Assembly: GCF_001673405.1 (NCBI RefSeq)
Contig: NZ_LZLV01000095.1
Coordinates: forward strand, 1-64,000
Source: Mycobacterium sp. 1245111.1
GTDB lineage: Bacteria; Actinomycetota; Actinomycetes; Mycobacteriales; Mycobacteriaceae
Direction: 5' to 3'
Length of the DNA stretch: 64,000 nucleotides
The notes beneath the pieces are model-generated. The model saw only the letters and a list, made by a program, of their open reading frames with translations. It did no database searches and was not told the origin of the DNA. Positions 39,076 to 48,167 of the stretch are shown one piece after another. Made by a program: the position numbers and the translations under genes. How positions within the stretch are numbered: position 1 is the stretch's first letter; each line of letters starts with the position of its first letter.

Positions 39076-40761
39076 TTGAAGGAGTCGTCGGCTAAGGCGA
39101 GCGGACGGGGGCCCGTAGACCCGCGACTTTGGCGGGTATCGGGCGCATTGCGCCGCTACCTGATCACCACGGTGGCCTGCGGGGTTGTTGTCTCGTGCTG
39201 TGCGATCGGTTCGGCAGTGGTTCTTGCAGGCGTTGTGGCGCGTGTCATCAGCGACCCGACTGCACGCAGCGTGCCTGCAGTCGAGGGATCTCTGTCAATC
39301 CTGTTGGCGTTATGGGTTGTTCGTACGGCGACGCATTGGCTTCAGGCGCGGCTGGGGCAACGCGGCGCGACTAACGTGATCGCCGACCTGTCGGGCCAGG
39401 TGCTGTCAGCAGTGACGGCTAAGCAACCCCGTGAATTAGTCGCGCAGCGTGATGCGGCCGCAGCGGTAGTCACGTGGGGTCTGGATAGCTTGCGCCCCTA
39501 CTTCTCGCGATACTTGCCGACACTGCTGCTGGCCGCCGTTTTGACGCCGGCCACCATCGCGGTGATCGCCGGGTATGACCTGAAATCGACTGTGATCGTG
39601 GTGATCACACTTCCGCTGATACCGATTTTCATGGCGCTGATAGGCATGGCGACTGCGGACCGGTCCGCGGCAGCCTTGGCTGCGATGACGACTCTTCAGG
39701 CGCGGTTGCTGGATCTGATCGCCGGGATCCCTACTCTGCGCGCGCTGGGTCGTGCCCGAGGGCCCGAACGGCGGATCGCCGAATTGTCCGCAGCACATCG
39801 TCGTTCGACCATGTCAGCTCTCCGCGTCGCCTTCCTGTCCGGCCTGGTACTGGAGTTTCTGGCCACGCTGGGCGTCGCGTTGATCGCCGTAGGCATCGGG
39901 TTGCGTCTGGCGTTCGGGGAGCTGACCCTGACGACCGGGTTGACGGTGCTTTTACTCGCCCCTGACGTGTATTGGCCGCTGCGCCGCGTCGGCGTGGAAT
40001 TTCATGCAGCGCAAGATGGTAAGGCGGCGGCGGACGCCGCTTTCGCGCTGATCGGCGAGCCTACGGTATCGACGGCGCGCTCTGGGTCGATCACTGCACG
40101 CGGGGCGCGTATCCGCCTCGAGCGTCTCACGGTCGCGGGCCGAGATGGTCGCGCTCCCGACGAGTTGAATGCGGTGATCGAGCCTGGTGCGGTAACGATC
40201 TTGACGGGTCGCAATGGTGCCGGCAAAAGCACTACGCTCCAAGCAATCACCGGTCTCGTCGTTCCGACGTCCGGCCGGGTAACCGTCGCCGGCGCCGACG
40301 TGGCCGACCTGGATCCGACCGGCTGGTGGCGCCAGCTGTCCTGGCTTCCGCAGCGACCGGTGCTGGTAGCAGATACAGTGGGTGCCAATCTACTATTGCT
40401 GGGGCAGATAGATGATCTTCAAATTGCCTGTGAAAAAGCAGGATTCGACGCGGTCTTAAGCGAGTTACCCGAGGGTCTACATACTAAGCTGGGACGTGAC
40501 GGTGTGGGCTTATCCCTCGGGCAGCGGCAACGGTTGGGGCTCGCTCGCGCTCTAGGATCCTCGGCTCCGGTGCTGTTGCTGGACGAGCCGACCGCTCACC
40601 TGGATCCTTTGACCGAGGACCGAGTCTTGCGGGCCCTCGTAGATTGTGCCCGTGCGGGCGCAACCGTTGTCATCGCCGCGCACCGGGAATCGGTTCTCGC
40701 AATCGGGGACACTGTCGTCGAGGTGGTTGCAAGCAGCGGGGTGCAACATGTCCCAGGGTGA
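39076..40761 (+). CDS. cydD: Thiol reductant ABC exporter subunit CydD
   Basis: A 561-residue half-transporter. The membrane domain (about residues 20-320) is followed by the ATPase: Walker A GRNGAGKSTT, signature LSLGQRQRLGLARAL, Walker B VLLLDEPTAHLD. CydDC exports glutathione/cysteine-type thiols and heme-related ligands and is needed to assemble cytochrome bd. The start is uncertain: TTG 39076 lies 3 bases after the cydB stop, with no ATG nearby. The end overlaps cydC by 14 bp. Confidence 0.93.
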   Translation: MKESSAKASGRGPVDPRLWRVSGALRRYLITTVACGVVVSCCAIGSAVVLAGVVARVISDPTARSVPAVEGSLSILLALWVVRTATHWLQARLGQRGATNVIADLSGQVLSAVTAKQPRELVAQRDAAAAVVTWGLDSLRPYFSRYLPTLLLAAVLTPATIAVIAGYDLKSTVIVVITLPLIPIFMALIGMATADRSAAALAAMTTLQARLLDLIAGIPTLRALGRARGPERRIAELSAAHRRSTMSALRVAFLSGLVLEFLATLGVALIAVGIGLRLAFGELTLTTGLTVLLLAPDVYWPLRRVGVEFHAAQDGKAAADAAFALIGEPTVSTARSGSITARGARIRLERLTVAGRDGRAPDELNAVIEPGAVTILTGRNGAGKSTTLQAITGLVVPTSGRVTVAGADVADLDPTGWWRQLSWLPQRPVLVADTVGANLLLLGQIDDLQIACEKAGFDAVLSELPEGLHTKLGRDGVGLSLGQRQRLGLARALGSSAPVLLLDEPTAHLDPLTEDRVLRALVDCARAGATVVIAAHRESVLAIGDTVVEVVASSGVQHVPG

Positions 40762-42424
40762 CATCGTCACGCACCGACCCGTGCTGATCGCTGTGCGAGA
40801 CCTGTTGCGCCCACGGCTATCTCGGCTGTTCGCCGCCGTCTCGTTAGGTGTGCTCTCGTTAATCAGCGCCTTGGCGCTGGCGGGAACGGCGGCCTGGCTG
40901 ATCACCCGGGCCAGTCAGATGCCGCCCGTGCTGGATCTCTCGGTCGCGGCCGTTGCAGTGCGCGCTTTCGCGATCTCGCGTGCTGTGCTGAACTACTGCG
41001 GACGGCTGGCCACCCACGACGCCGCACTGCGCGCGGCAGGTTCCGCTCGTTCGCAGATCTATCGTCGTTTAGCGATCGGACCCGCCGCGGCCGCTGTCCG
41101 ATTCCACAGCGGTGAACTCATGGCTCGCGTGGGCGCCGACGTCGATGAGCTGGCCGATGTCCTGGCGCGAGCGGTGGTGCCAATCGTGGTGGCAGCAGTA
41201 CTGGGGTGCGCGGCAACCGCGGCCGTCGCGGTGATTTCGGTGCCGGCCGGGATCGTTCTCGCGCTTTGCCTGCTGATCGCCGGCTACGCGGCGCCGCGCC
41301 TGGCGGGGAGGGCCGCTGCCGCCGAGGAAACCGTGGCACAACAGCACTATTCCGAGCGCGACGTCGCTGCGATGATCGCCCTCGAACACGCGCCCGAGCT
41401 CCGGGTAGCCGGCATGCTGTCTACCGTCATCGCCGAATCCCAACGGCACCAACGCGCATGGGCTGCCGCCATCGACGCCGCCACCAAAACGGCTGCCATC
41501 GCCGAGGCGATCCCGACTGCGGCGGTCGGCGTCAGCGTGCTCGGTGCGGTGGTGGCTGGGATCGGCATATCGAATGCCGTCGCGCCCACCACTCTCGCGG
41601 TACTGATGCTGTTGCCGCTGTCCGCCTTCGAGGCAACGACACCGCTGCCGGCCGCTGCGATCCAGCTCACTCGATCACGGATCGCCGCGGCGCGCCTGCT
41701 CGATCTCGCTGGAAGCGACCAGAGCGGCACTCCGCGGTCAGGCGCGAGAACGCCGGTTAACGGAGCGACAGCGTCCTTGTCCGCGCATGTTCTTACCGGC
41801 CACACCCGCGGAAGCGGGTCCGTCCGCGTGACGCTGGATATACGACCCGGTGAGCGGTGGGCTGTTACCGGTACCAGCGGCTCCGGCAAAACAACGCTGC
41901 TGATGACCCTTGCCGGTCTGATACCTGCGCTCGACGGAGAGGTGGCACTGGACGGCATCGAGTTAAGCGCGTTCGATGAAGCCGAATTGCGCAGTGCCGT
42001 CGGCTTTTTCGCTGAGGACGCACACATCTTCGCCACGACCGTGCGCGACAATCTGTTGGTCGCGCGGGGAGATTGCGCGGATGAAGATCTTGTCGCGGCG
42101 TTGAAGCGGGTCGGGCTGGGGGATTGGCTCGTCAATCTGACCGACGGACTCTCGACTGTGCTCGCCGGTGGGGCACAGGCGCTTTCCGCGGGTCAGCGCC
42201 GACGAGTGCTGCTGGCCCGCGCGGTGATAGCGCCGGCCCGAGTCATATTGCTAGACGAGCCCACCGAGCATCTCGATGCGGTCGATTCCGACGTTGTCCT
42301 GCGTGATCTTCTGGACCCCGCCTCGCAATTAATGGCGGCAGGGAAAACGGTCGTCGTCGCAACCCATAATCTTCCGCCCGACATCGGCTGCCGTCAGCTG
42401 AACCTCGATAGCCTCCGGGTCTAA
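40748..42424 (+). CDS. cydC: Thiol reductant ABC exporter subunit CydC
   Basis: A 558-residue partner of CydD. It has an N-terminal six-helix domain (SLISALALAGTAAWLITRASQMPP) and an ATPase with Walker A GTSGSGKTTL, signature LSAGQRRRVLLARAV and Walker B VILLDEPTEHLD. ATG 40748 is inside the cydD end (14-bp overlap), which implies translational coupling of the heterodimer. It is the last gene of cydABDC; a small GGGG/CCCC hairpin follows at 42453-42465. Confidence 0.95.
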   Translation: MSQGDIVTHRPVLIAVRDLLRPRLSRLFAAVSLGVLSLISALALAGTAAWLITRASQMPPVLDLSVAAVAVRAFAISRAVLNYCGRLATHDAALRAAGSARSQIYRRLAIGPAAAAVRFHSGELMARVGADVDELADVLARAVVPIVVAAVLGCAATAAVAVISVPAGIVLALCLLIAGYAAPRLAGRAAAAEETVAQQHYSERDVAAMIALEHAPELRVAGMLSTVIAESQRHQRAWAAAIDAATKTAAIAEAIPTAAVGVSVLGAVVAGIGISNAVAPTTLAVLMLLPLSAFEATTPLPAAAIQLTRSRIAAARLLDLAGSDQSGTPRSGARTPVNGATASLSAHVLTGHTRGSGSVRVTLDIRPGERWAVTGTSGSGKTTLLMTLAGLIPALDGEVALDGIELSAFDEAELRSAVGFFAEDAHIFATTVRDNLLVARGDCADEDLVAALKRVGLGDWLVNLTDGLSTVLAGGAQALSAGQRRRVLLARAVIAPARVILLDEPTEHLDAVDSDVVLRDLLDPASQLMAAGKTVVVATHNLPPDIGCRQLNLDSLRV

Positions 42425-42798
42425 CAACGAGGTTCTCGGTCACACCCAAAAAGGGGAGAAGCCCCGTGTAACAGCGCATTCCAGCAGCATCTGTCAACCT
42501 CACTATCACCTTCGCGTCAAACATGTTGTGCGCAATGATGGTGGCGGGCCGAGCGGGTGATCGTCGGGGATGCCGACTCGCCCCGGCGATTAGTGGACAC
42601 AGGGTCAGGCGGCGCGAGCCGTCCGAGCTATAACCCGGTCGCGCTGGTCGTCTCGATGGCGGAGTCGGGCTTGCGACGGATTAGCGGCCCACGCGTGGGC
42701 TGTCATGCTCAGATCGTGGTGCCTGCCGGCGAACCCGGTTAAGTTTGCGGGAAAATGCGCGAAAGTCGGTATTCGTAGCATCTGGCCCCCATACTCTC
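42425..42798. other. Intergenic region between cydC and the cyclase gene
   Basis: No supported gene is present; a 61-codon frame at 42557 has no family resemblance. The stretch contains the weak hairpin after cydC and a 14-bp perfect palindrome GCCCACGCGTGGGC at 42687-42700, about 100 bp before the cyclase start, which could be a regulator site. Confidence 0.5.
42453..42465 (+). terminator. Possible weak terminator after cydC
   Basis: GGGGAGAAGCCCC can form a 4-bp GC stem with a 5-base loop 29 bp after the cydC stop, preceded by an A tract. The stem is short and there is no U tract, so this is tentative. Confidence 0.25.
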
Positions 42799-44361
42799 GT
42801 GACTGTGGCGGAAACCGCGTACGCCCCGTGCGGCGACCTCAGCCTGGCATATCAGGTGTTCGGCGACGGGCCGGTCGAGATGATCATCGTCGAGCCGTTC
42901 GTCAGCCACGTCGAGCTGGTCTGGATCCTGCCCGAATTCAAAGCGTTTGCTGATCAGCTCGGCAGGTTCTGCCGCGTTGCCCTGTTCGATAAGGCTGGGG
43001 TCGGGATGTCGGACCCGGTGTCAAAAGTTCGCACGCTGGAGGATCGAGCGGCCGAGATCGAGGCTGTCATGGATGCCGTCGGCTTCGACCAGGCCGTCGT
43101 ATGCGGTCTGAGTGACGGTGGACCGGGCGCCATGATGTTCGCGGCAACGCGGCCCGAGCGAGTGCGCGCGCTCATCCTTCACGGCACCGTCGCGTATTGG
43201 AGCTTCACGGGGTGGGAAGACATGGATCGCGACCCGGCCGAGCTACGGGAACGATTCCTTGCCGAGTTGGGCGAGGACTACACGCCGTCGATCGAGCAAC
43301 TCGCGCGCTTCCAGGAAGGTGGCCGTGCCGTGCGCTCCGGATGGGGCAGCGGCGTGGCCGCCAGCCTCAGCGCGCCGTCGGTCCGGCCGATACGCCAGCT
43401 CGCAATGTTGGAGCGCATGTGCGCGAGCCCGGGAATGGCGCGTGCCTCGTTCGAAGCGGCGTTTCTGACCGACGTGCGGCCGATCTTGCCCACGCTCACC
43501 GCGCCAACCCTGGTCATTCATGCCCGCGAAGACAACGCGGTTCCGGTGCAGGGCGGACGGTATCTCGCCGACCACATCCCTGGCGCGCGGTACCTGGAGG
43601 TCGAGGGTGTGGACCACGCACCCTTTTTGACTGAGCCCGACAGAATCCTGACCGCGGTCGAGGAGTTCCTCACCGGGAGCCATACGGCGCCGGCGCAGTC
43701 ACATCGTGCCCTACGCACCGTGCTATTTACCGATATCGTCGCGTCGACGCAACACGCCGCAGCGAACGGCGACGAGCGATGGCGGGCGGTGCTGCACCGC
43801 TTCGGCGAGGTCACTGCAGACCGCACGGAACGATTCGGTGGCACGGTGGTCAAAAGCACCGGCGACGGCCACCTCGCCACGTTCGACGGTCCGACGCAGG
43901 CCATCCGCTGCGCCGAGGCCGTGCGCGACGACGCCGAGACGCTGGGTATCCAGATTCGCGCCGGTATCCACACCGGCGAGTGTGAACTGCTGGATGCAGA
44001 CATCGGGGGAATCGCTGTACACATTGCGGCGCGGATCCTTGGTCACGCCGGCGCGGGTGAAATCCTGGTCTCGCGCACCGTGCGTGACCTGGTGGTCGGC
44101 TCGGGCACCGGCTTCGAGGACCGTGGCAGCGTCGAGCTACGAGGCGTGCCCGGCAGCTGGCAGCTGCTGGCAGTCAACCGCCACGGCCCGCGGGCGGGAT
44201 CGGCTGAGGCGAGACTGGCGTCAACGCCCACTCCTGGCCGTCGGACGACAATGCGCCGATCGGATCGTGTTGCCGAGCTGATAGCGATGCGCGCGCCGCG
44301 GCTCGTGCGCGGGGTGGCCCGCATCGCTTTGGTCACCGGTCGCAGCCGGACAGCTCCGTGA
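42799..44361 (+). CDS. Alpha/beta-hydrolase fused to class III adenylate/guanylate cyclase (LipJ/Rv1900c-type)
   Basis: About 520 residues. The N-terminal ~285 residues form an alpha/beta hydrolase with nucleophile elbow GLSDGGPG (Ser present), Asp in VIHAREDNAVP and His in VEGVDHAPFL. The C-terminal cyclase domain runs from about 305 to 460. It has metal Asp in LFTDIVAST and STGDGHLATF and substrate Lys in VVKSTGDG, while the usual transition-state Asn is His (AVHIAARI). This architecture is that of M. tuberculosis Rv1900c. GTG 42799 (VTVAETAYAP) is preferred over ATG 42745. Product and stimulus are not deducible. Confidence 0.9.
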   Translation: MTVAETAYAPCGDLSLAYQVFGDGPVEMIIVEPFVSHVELVWILPEFKAFADQLGRFCRVALFDKAGVGMSDPVSKVRTLEDRAAEIEAVMDAVGFDQAVVCGLSDGGPGAMMFAATRPERVRALILHGTVAYWSFTGWEDMDRDPAELRERFLAELGEDYTPSIEQLARFQEGGRAVRSGWGSGVAASLSAPSVRPIRQLAMLERMCASPGMARASFEAAFLTDVRPILPTLTAPTLVIHAREDNAVPVQGGRYLADHIPGARYLEVEGVDHAPFLTEPDRILTAVEEFLTGSHTAPAQSHRALRTVLFTDIVASTQHAAANGDERWRAVLHRFGEVTADRTERFGGTVVKSTGDGHLATFDGPTQAIRCAEAVRDDAETLGIQIRAGIHTGECELLDADIGGIAVHIAARILGHAGAGEILVSRTVRDLVVGSGTGFEDRGSVELRGVPGSWQLLAVNRHGPRAGSAEARLASTPTPGRRTTMRRSDRVAELIAMRAPRLVRGVARIALVTGRSRTAP

Positions 44362-44425
44362 TCGCGGAAAGTCGTACTCTCTTGTTGGCGTTGATGATTC
44401 CACCCATCGTCAGTTCTCCTTTGTC

Positions 44426-44866
44426 CTAGTGGTCGTTTGCGAATTCCGCAGCCAGACTGTCCAGTTGCGTGGCGGTTCCATGCTCACGCCATTCTGGTTG
44501 CTCCTGGCCAGGCAGATAGATCCCGTGCTCGGTCAGTACCAGCAGCGTGCCGGAGTCCTCTGCTTGGAATTCGACACTGGTAACCGAGACAGTCGACAGC
44601 CGGTCTTCGGTGTGCAGCGTGGATGTCGTGAGAATTCGGTCATTCGGCACGATCTCGGCGTACTGCGCTTCGTAGGTCAACGGGCGGCCCTGTGGATCGA
44701 ACCCCTTGACCGTCTCGAGACCACCGACAACGAAGTTCTGCGAGTGGTCTGCTCCTTGAGCCATCCAGCGTCGGCGCGCCTCCGGATCCGCCCATGCCTC
44801 GAACACGCGCTCCACCGGAGCCGGATAGCGGCGTTCGAGCGTGAAGGTCGAGTGCGTAACTTCCAT
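44426..44866 (-). CDS. SRPBCC (AHSA1-type) protein
   Basis: A 146-residue START/Bet v1-like domain. FTLERRYPAPVERVFEAWADPEARRRWM is the typical AHSA1 start, and GTLLVLTEHGIYLPG and WREHGTATQLDSLAAEF form the end helix. These proteins bind hydrophobic ligands. It lies 2 bp after an ArsR regulator gene on the same strand, the common ArsR-SRPBCC pairing, and is probably its target gene. Confidence 0.88.
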   Translation of the reverse strand: MEVTHSTFTLERRYPAPVERVFEAWADPEARRRWMAQGADHSQNFVVGGLETVKGFDPQGRPLTYEAQYAEIVPNDRILTTSTLHTEDRLSTVSVTSVEFQAEDSGTLLVLTEHGIYLPGQEQPEWREHGTATQLDSLAAEFANDH

Positions 44867-44868
44867 GA

Positions 44869-45198
44869 TCAGTTTCCTTTCAAGTAGTCATCGAGCTGAT
44901 CGAGCTGCCGTTCCCATTCCGTGCGTTGCCCGCTGAGCCACCGCTCCGCAACACGGAGCGCCTTTGGTTCGATCCGGCAGCTGCGGACGCGACCGACCTT
45001 CTCGGTGACGATGACTCCCGCGTCCTCAAGCACCTTCAGGTGTTGCATCACCGCCGGCAGGGACATCGCGAGCGGGTCGGCCAACGCCTTCACCGGCGCC
45101 GGCCTTCCGACGAGCCGTTCCACGATCGCTCGGCGGGTTGGGTCGGCGAGTGCGTGAAAAACGCGTCCGACCCGATCAAGCCCGGATTGGTTAGGCAT
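44869..45198 (-). CDS. ArsR family transcriptional regulator
   Basis: A 109-residue winged helix protein (VFHALADPTRRAIVERLVGRPAPVKALADPLAMSLPAVMQHLKVLEDAGVI, about residues 11-62). No metal-binding cysteine cluster is seen, so this belongs to the non-metal ArsR group paired with SRPBCC proteins. Three copies of an 11-bp half-site lie just upstream (45202-45252), a probable autoregulatory operator. Confidence 0.9.
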   Translation of the reverse strand: MPNQSGLDRVGRVFHALADPTRRAIVERLVGRPAPVKALADPLAMSLPAVMQHLKVLEDAGVIVTEKVGRVRSCRIEPKALRVAERWLSGQRTEWERQLDQLDDYLKGN

Positions 45199-45201
45199 GT
45201 A

Positions 45202-45252
45202 CTTAACTATTCACGTAGACCTCTGAATAGTCAAGCGGTTGCTTAACTATTC
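45202..45252. promoter_or_regulatory. ArsR operator array
   Basis: CTTAACTATTC occurs at 45202-45212 and 45242-45252, with the inverted near-copy GAATAGTCAAG at 45225-45235. The first pair forms an inverted repeat with a 12-bp spacer. All three lie within 55 bp of the arsR start, so they are likely binding sites for the regulator itself. Confidence 0.6.
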
Positions 45253-45791
45253 GGGCGACACTGCTGCGGCGGCCGGAAGGGCCGGCAGAACCTGTGGGAT
45301 TGCGGTACGAAATGCAGGCCAGGCCGGACGAAGCCCGGCCGACCATCGATGCAACCCATTGCTCAATAGCCTTGCGCTGCAGGCTAATTTGTCACAGTGA
45401 CGTAATAGCGCGGGCCCACGGAGACCAGGGAGGGGGTTGGTCGAGGGTCGACTAGCGGGTTGATCGTCTACGGCGTGCTCAACGCTTCAACCCAAACGCC
45501 AACTCATCAATCCCATCTACGAGTGATCGAACTGGACGGCACGGCTCGCCGTATGCGAGTAGCGGCGAGATCGGATTACTACCAGGTCTTCGTGGATCAC
45601 GACCAGAGGGGTCGCGAGCGATTTCACTTCGATGCACCTGGTACCCCCGCTTTTGCCGATAAGCGACATTATGTCAACTTAACGTCGCCGTGTTCATCCG
45701 ATGAATCATCCCCGGCCGGAACTTGTTGATCCCTGTCACCTTGCGTTGGTTCGTCATAGCTCTTGCGCCGCAGCGTCTTTGATCTGTCGGG
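45253..45791. other. Gene-poor stretch with a dif-like site
   Basis: About 540 bp without a supported gene. It contains a GC hairpin near 45315-45335 and a low-complexity open frame (45460-45729) with no family resemblance. The dif-like Xer site at 45652-45679 lies inside that frame, which speaks against the frame being coding. The recombinase-associated remnant begins just downstream. Confidence 0.5.
45652..45679. other. dif-like XerC/XerD recombination site
   Basis: The 28 bp divide into an 11-bp arm TTTGCCGATAA, a 6-bp spacer GCGACA and an 11-bp arm TTATGTCAACT. This is the layout of chromosomal dif; the E. coli arms end in CATAA and begin TTATGTTAAAT. The right arm differs from E. coli at two positions. 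It is either the chromosome dimer resolution site or an attachment site of a Xer-using element. Identified by eye only. Confidence 0.5.
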
Positions 45792-46241
45792 TTGGTCGCG
45801 GATGGCGATCGCAGGCGGCCGGGTATGCGCACCCACGGGCTCTGCCCGATCTGCGGACACGACGGCGTCCTGCCCGGCCGCCTGAACCGCACCGACTCAC
45901 GCCCGGTCTGCCTGACCTGCGCAGGTGTCCCCGGTAACTTCACCTGCACAATCTGCCAATGCGAAGGCGAGATGTACCGCCGCGGCCAATGCGCCCGCTG
46001 CGCTCTACACGACGATCTCTGCAAGATTCTTCTCCACCATCCCGCCGACCTCACCGCCATGCAGACGTTGATCGAAGTACTCTGCGGCGTCGACCGGCCC
46101 GAAAGCATCCTGTCCTGGAAACGCGACATTCAGGTACTGCAGCTGCTTGGCGGAATCAGCGGGACGATACGCGTTGCTGCGGCACCACGAAAAGTCACGA
46201 GAGCAGCCCGATCGCGAGAGCCATCGCGAGGAACAGCGTGA
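45792..46241 (+). pseudogene. Truncated integrase-associated zinc-ribbon protein
   Basis: The frame encodes paired zinc-ribbon motifs (CPICGHDG, CLTCAG, CTICQCEG, CARCALHDDL) and then QTLIEVLCGVDRPESILSWKRD and VLQLLGGISG. This recalls the N-terminal part of actinobacterial site-specific recombinase/integrase-type proteins, which continue for several hundred residues. Here similarity stops near 46170, where the end of the convergent DUF1761 gene begins, so the rest is missing. An ATG at 45825 is a possible start. I take it as a remnant of a mobile element beside the dif-like site; family recall is from memory. Confidence 0.5.
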
Positions 46242-46602
46242 GTTGGTAGGCGTTGTTGATGATGGTTAGTCGCGGTGGCTTCAGCTCAAATGCGTTGTGT
46301 TGCAGCAGCGTTGTGGCCGAGAATGCCAACCACACCCCGGCGCCGACGACAACCGCGAGCCACGCGGAATGGCTCCCAGTGGCCGTGAAAGTGACCTCGA
46401 CCGCTGCCGCCAGCCCTATCGCAGTCACCGTATTGGCGAGCATTAGCTGAGCCATGTTTCGTCTGCTGGCGGCTTTCGATTGCTCTGGCGTGATGCCGGT
46501 CAGGTTCGACCACGTGGTGACGAAAAGCTTCCCGTACCACACGCCGGCTACCGCCATCCCCGCGACGGTGGCGATCACGATACCGAGCCAATTCACATGC
46601 AT
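46195..46602 (-). CDS. DUF1761 family membrane protein
   Basis: A 135-residue protein with four predicted helices. The start MHVNWLGIVIATVAGMAVAGVWYG and the end block NNAYQLTLFLAMALAIGLL are typical of DUF1761. The family has no known function. Its 3' end overlaps the degenerate recombinase-associated frame. Confidence 0.87.
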   Translation of the reverse strand: MHVNWLGIVIATVAGMAVAGVWYGKLFVTTWSNLTGITPEQSKAASRRNMAQLMLANTVTAIGLAAAVEVTFTATGSHSAWLAVVVGAGVWLAFSATTLLQHNAFELKPPRLTIINNAYQLTLFLAMALAIGLLS

Positions 46603-46783
46603 ATCAAGGCTCCTCGACTAATTGTGGGCAGGCTCGGCATTGAGCCTGGCGGTCGTGATGCGCGATGTTGCACGTTTCGTGCGATCTGCACACGTCGTGC
46701 GTCTCCTCCATGGGCGCTTATGCACTTCACGTGTAATATACAAGCTCACAATCAAAAATGAAGTACTTCTGAAAGCGGGTGCG

Positions 46784-47515
46784 ATGAACGAGCTACTCAG
46801 CGAGGTGCTTGACGCATATGGCGGGACTGAACGTTGGCGGTCGGTTGCAGCCATCACCGCCCGCGGTCGATTGCGCGGCCTGCTGCCCACACGTTTTCCC
46901 GGCAACAAGTTGTCGAACTTCACCGTTGAGGTCACCGTCGCCGAGCAGCGCACCATCCTTCACGACTTCCCGCAGGCCGGCCGGCGCGGCGTGTTCGACC
47001 ACGGCGAGGCGCGGATAGAAACCCCGGACGGTGAGGTGATCGACGTCCGAACCGACCCTCGTTCAGCCTTCTCCGGGCTCAGCGGAATCCGTCGCAACAT
47101 CCATTGGGATCCCCTAGACGCCACCTACTTTGCCGGATACGCCTTCTGGAACTACCTCACCTCACCGCACCTGCTCACCCACCACGGCGTCACCGTGACC
47201 GACGGCGGACCCTGCCAGAAATCAGGCCATCAATGGCGGCGACTCCTGGCCACATTCCCCGCCGACATCAACACCCACTGCCGGCAGCAGACCTTTTACG
47301 TGGACACCGACGGCCTGATCGCTCGCCACGACTTCCTCGCCGAACCCGTCGGCGCCTGGGCCAACGCAGCGCTCTACTGCAACCAATATCGCCGCATCGA
47401 CGGGATCGTTTTCCCCACTCAACGACGCGTATTCCCACGGGGTCCCGGACAGAGTGTGCTGTCCTGGCCGACCCTGCTAGCGCTGGACTTCGACCAGATC
47501 GAAATCAGGCATTGA
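46784..47515 (+). CDS. Unrecognised LolA-like protein, paralogue A
   Basis: A 243-residue soluble protein without a signal peptide, starting MNELLSEVLDAYGGTERW. Blocks LLPTRFPGNKLSNF, RIETPDGEV, YFAGYAFWNYLTSPHLL, RQQTFYVDTDGLIARHDF and IVFPTQRRVFPRGPG are shared with the gene at 53830-54564. The mostly beta pattern and the late TDGLIARHDF hairpin suggest a LolA/LppX-like lipid-binding fold, but this is inference. ATG 46784 is chosen because the open frame upstream has no family match. An HxlR regulator follows 31 bp downstream. Confidence 0.8.
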   Translation: MNELLSEVLDAYGGTERWRSVAAITARGRLRGLLPTRFPGNKLSNFTVEVTVAEQRTILHDFPQAGRRGVFDHGEARIETPDGEVIDVRTDPRSAFSGLSGIRRNIHWDPLDATYFAGYAFWNYLTSPHLLTHHGVTVTDGGPCQKSGHQWRRLLATFPADINTHCRQQTFYVDTDGLIARHDFLAEPVGAWANAALYCNQYRRIDGIVFPTQRRVFPRGPGQSVLSWPTLLALDFDQIEIRH

Positions 47516-47546
47516 ACCCAGGAAAGTAAAGATGGAGGCGGCACTC

Positions 47547-48167
47547 ATGCGGTCTTACGGACAGTACTGCGGTCTGGCTCGCGCACTCGACGTCGTGGGC
47601 AACCGGTGGAGCCTCCTCGTGGTGCGCGAATTGCTCACCGGCCCCGCGCGCTACGGGCAACTCCAAGCCGGACTCCCCGGAATTTCCACCAACCTGCTGA
47701 CCGATCGCCTGCGTGAACTCGAAGACGCTGGCGTTGTTCAGCGCCAGCTAGACAACGACACCAACGGCATCGCCTACGCGCTCACTGCCTGGGGCCACGA
47801 ACTCCGAAATACCGTTGCCGCGCTGGTGAACTGGAGTACACCCCTCATGGTTTCCGGCCCGCAAAATGACAGCTTCCAACCCCAGTGGCTGGTCGTGGCA
47901 CTTCAGTCGCTGTTGGGCAGTAATCGGGCCAAGGTTCCTGCAGCGGCTGGTGTCGAGGTCGACGGCACAACCCTGATAATGCGCATCGACCAAGCCGGCA
48001 CCCACATTGGACCACCCGTCGATGAACAACCCAAGACCGTGCTCCGCGCTGAACCGTTGGTGATACTGGGCCTGGCCACCGGCATGCTCACAGTTGAGCA
48101 GGCGATCGCTGCGGGAAACCTCGACGGTGACCGACACGACCTCGCAGCAGTATTTGCCTCTCGGTAA
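47547..48167 (+). CDS. HxlR-type winged helix regulator
   Basis: About 206 residues. The N-terminal HxlR domain (CGLARALDVVGNRWSLLVVRELLTGPARYGQLQAGLPGISTNLLTDRLRELEDAGVV, with the redox-type Cys8) is followed by a ~100-residue C-terminal domain that resembles a sterol-carrier-like unit (AGVEVDGTTLIMRIDQAGTH ... LRAEPLVILGLATGMLT). ATG 47547 with GGAGG 8 bp upstream is preferred over 47532. It probably regulates the LolA-like gene before it. Confidence 0.9.
   Translation: MRSYGQYCGLARALDVVGNRWSLLVVRELLTGPARYGQLQAGLPGISTNLLTDRLRELEDAGVVQRQLDNDTNGIAYALTAWGHELRNTVAALVNWSTPLMVSGPQNDSFQPQWLVVALQSLLGSNRAKVPAAAGVEVDGTTLIMRIDQAGTHIGPPVDEQPKTVLRAEPLVILGLATGMLTVEQAIAAGNLDGDRHDLAAVFASR

Noticed and set aside
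42557..42742. 61-codon frame between cydC and the cyclase gene
   Set aside because: No ribosome site or homology hint, and it contains the palindrome region.
45460..45729. 89-codon open frame in the gene-poor stretch
   Set aside because: No family resemblance or ribosome site, and the dif-like site lies within it.
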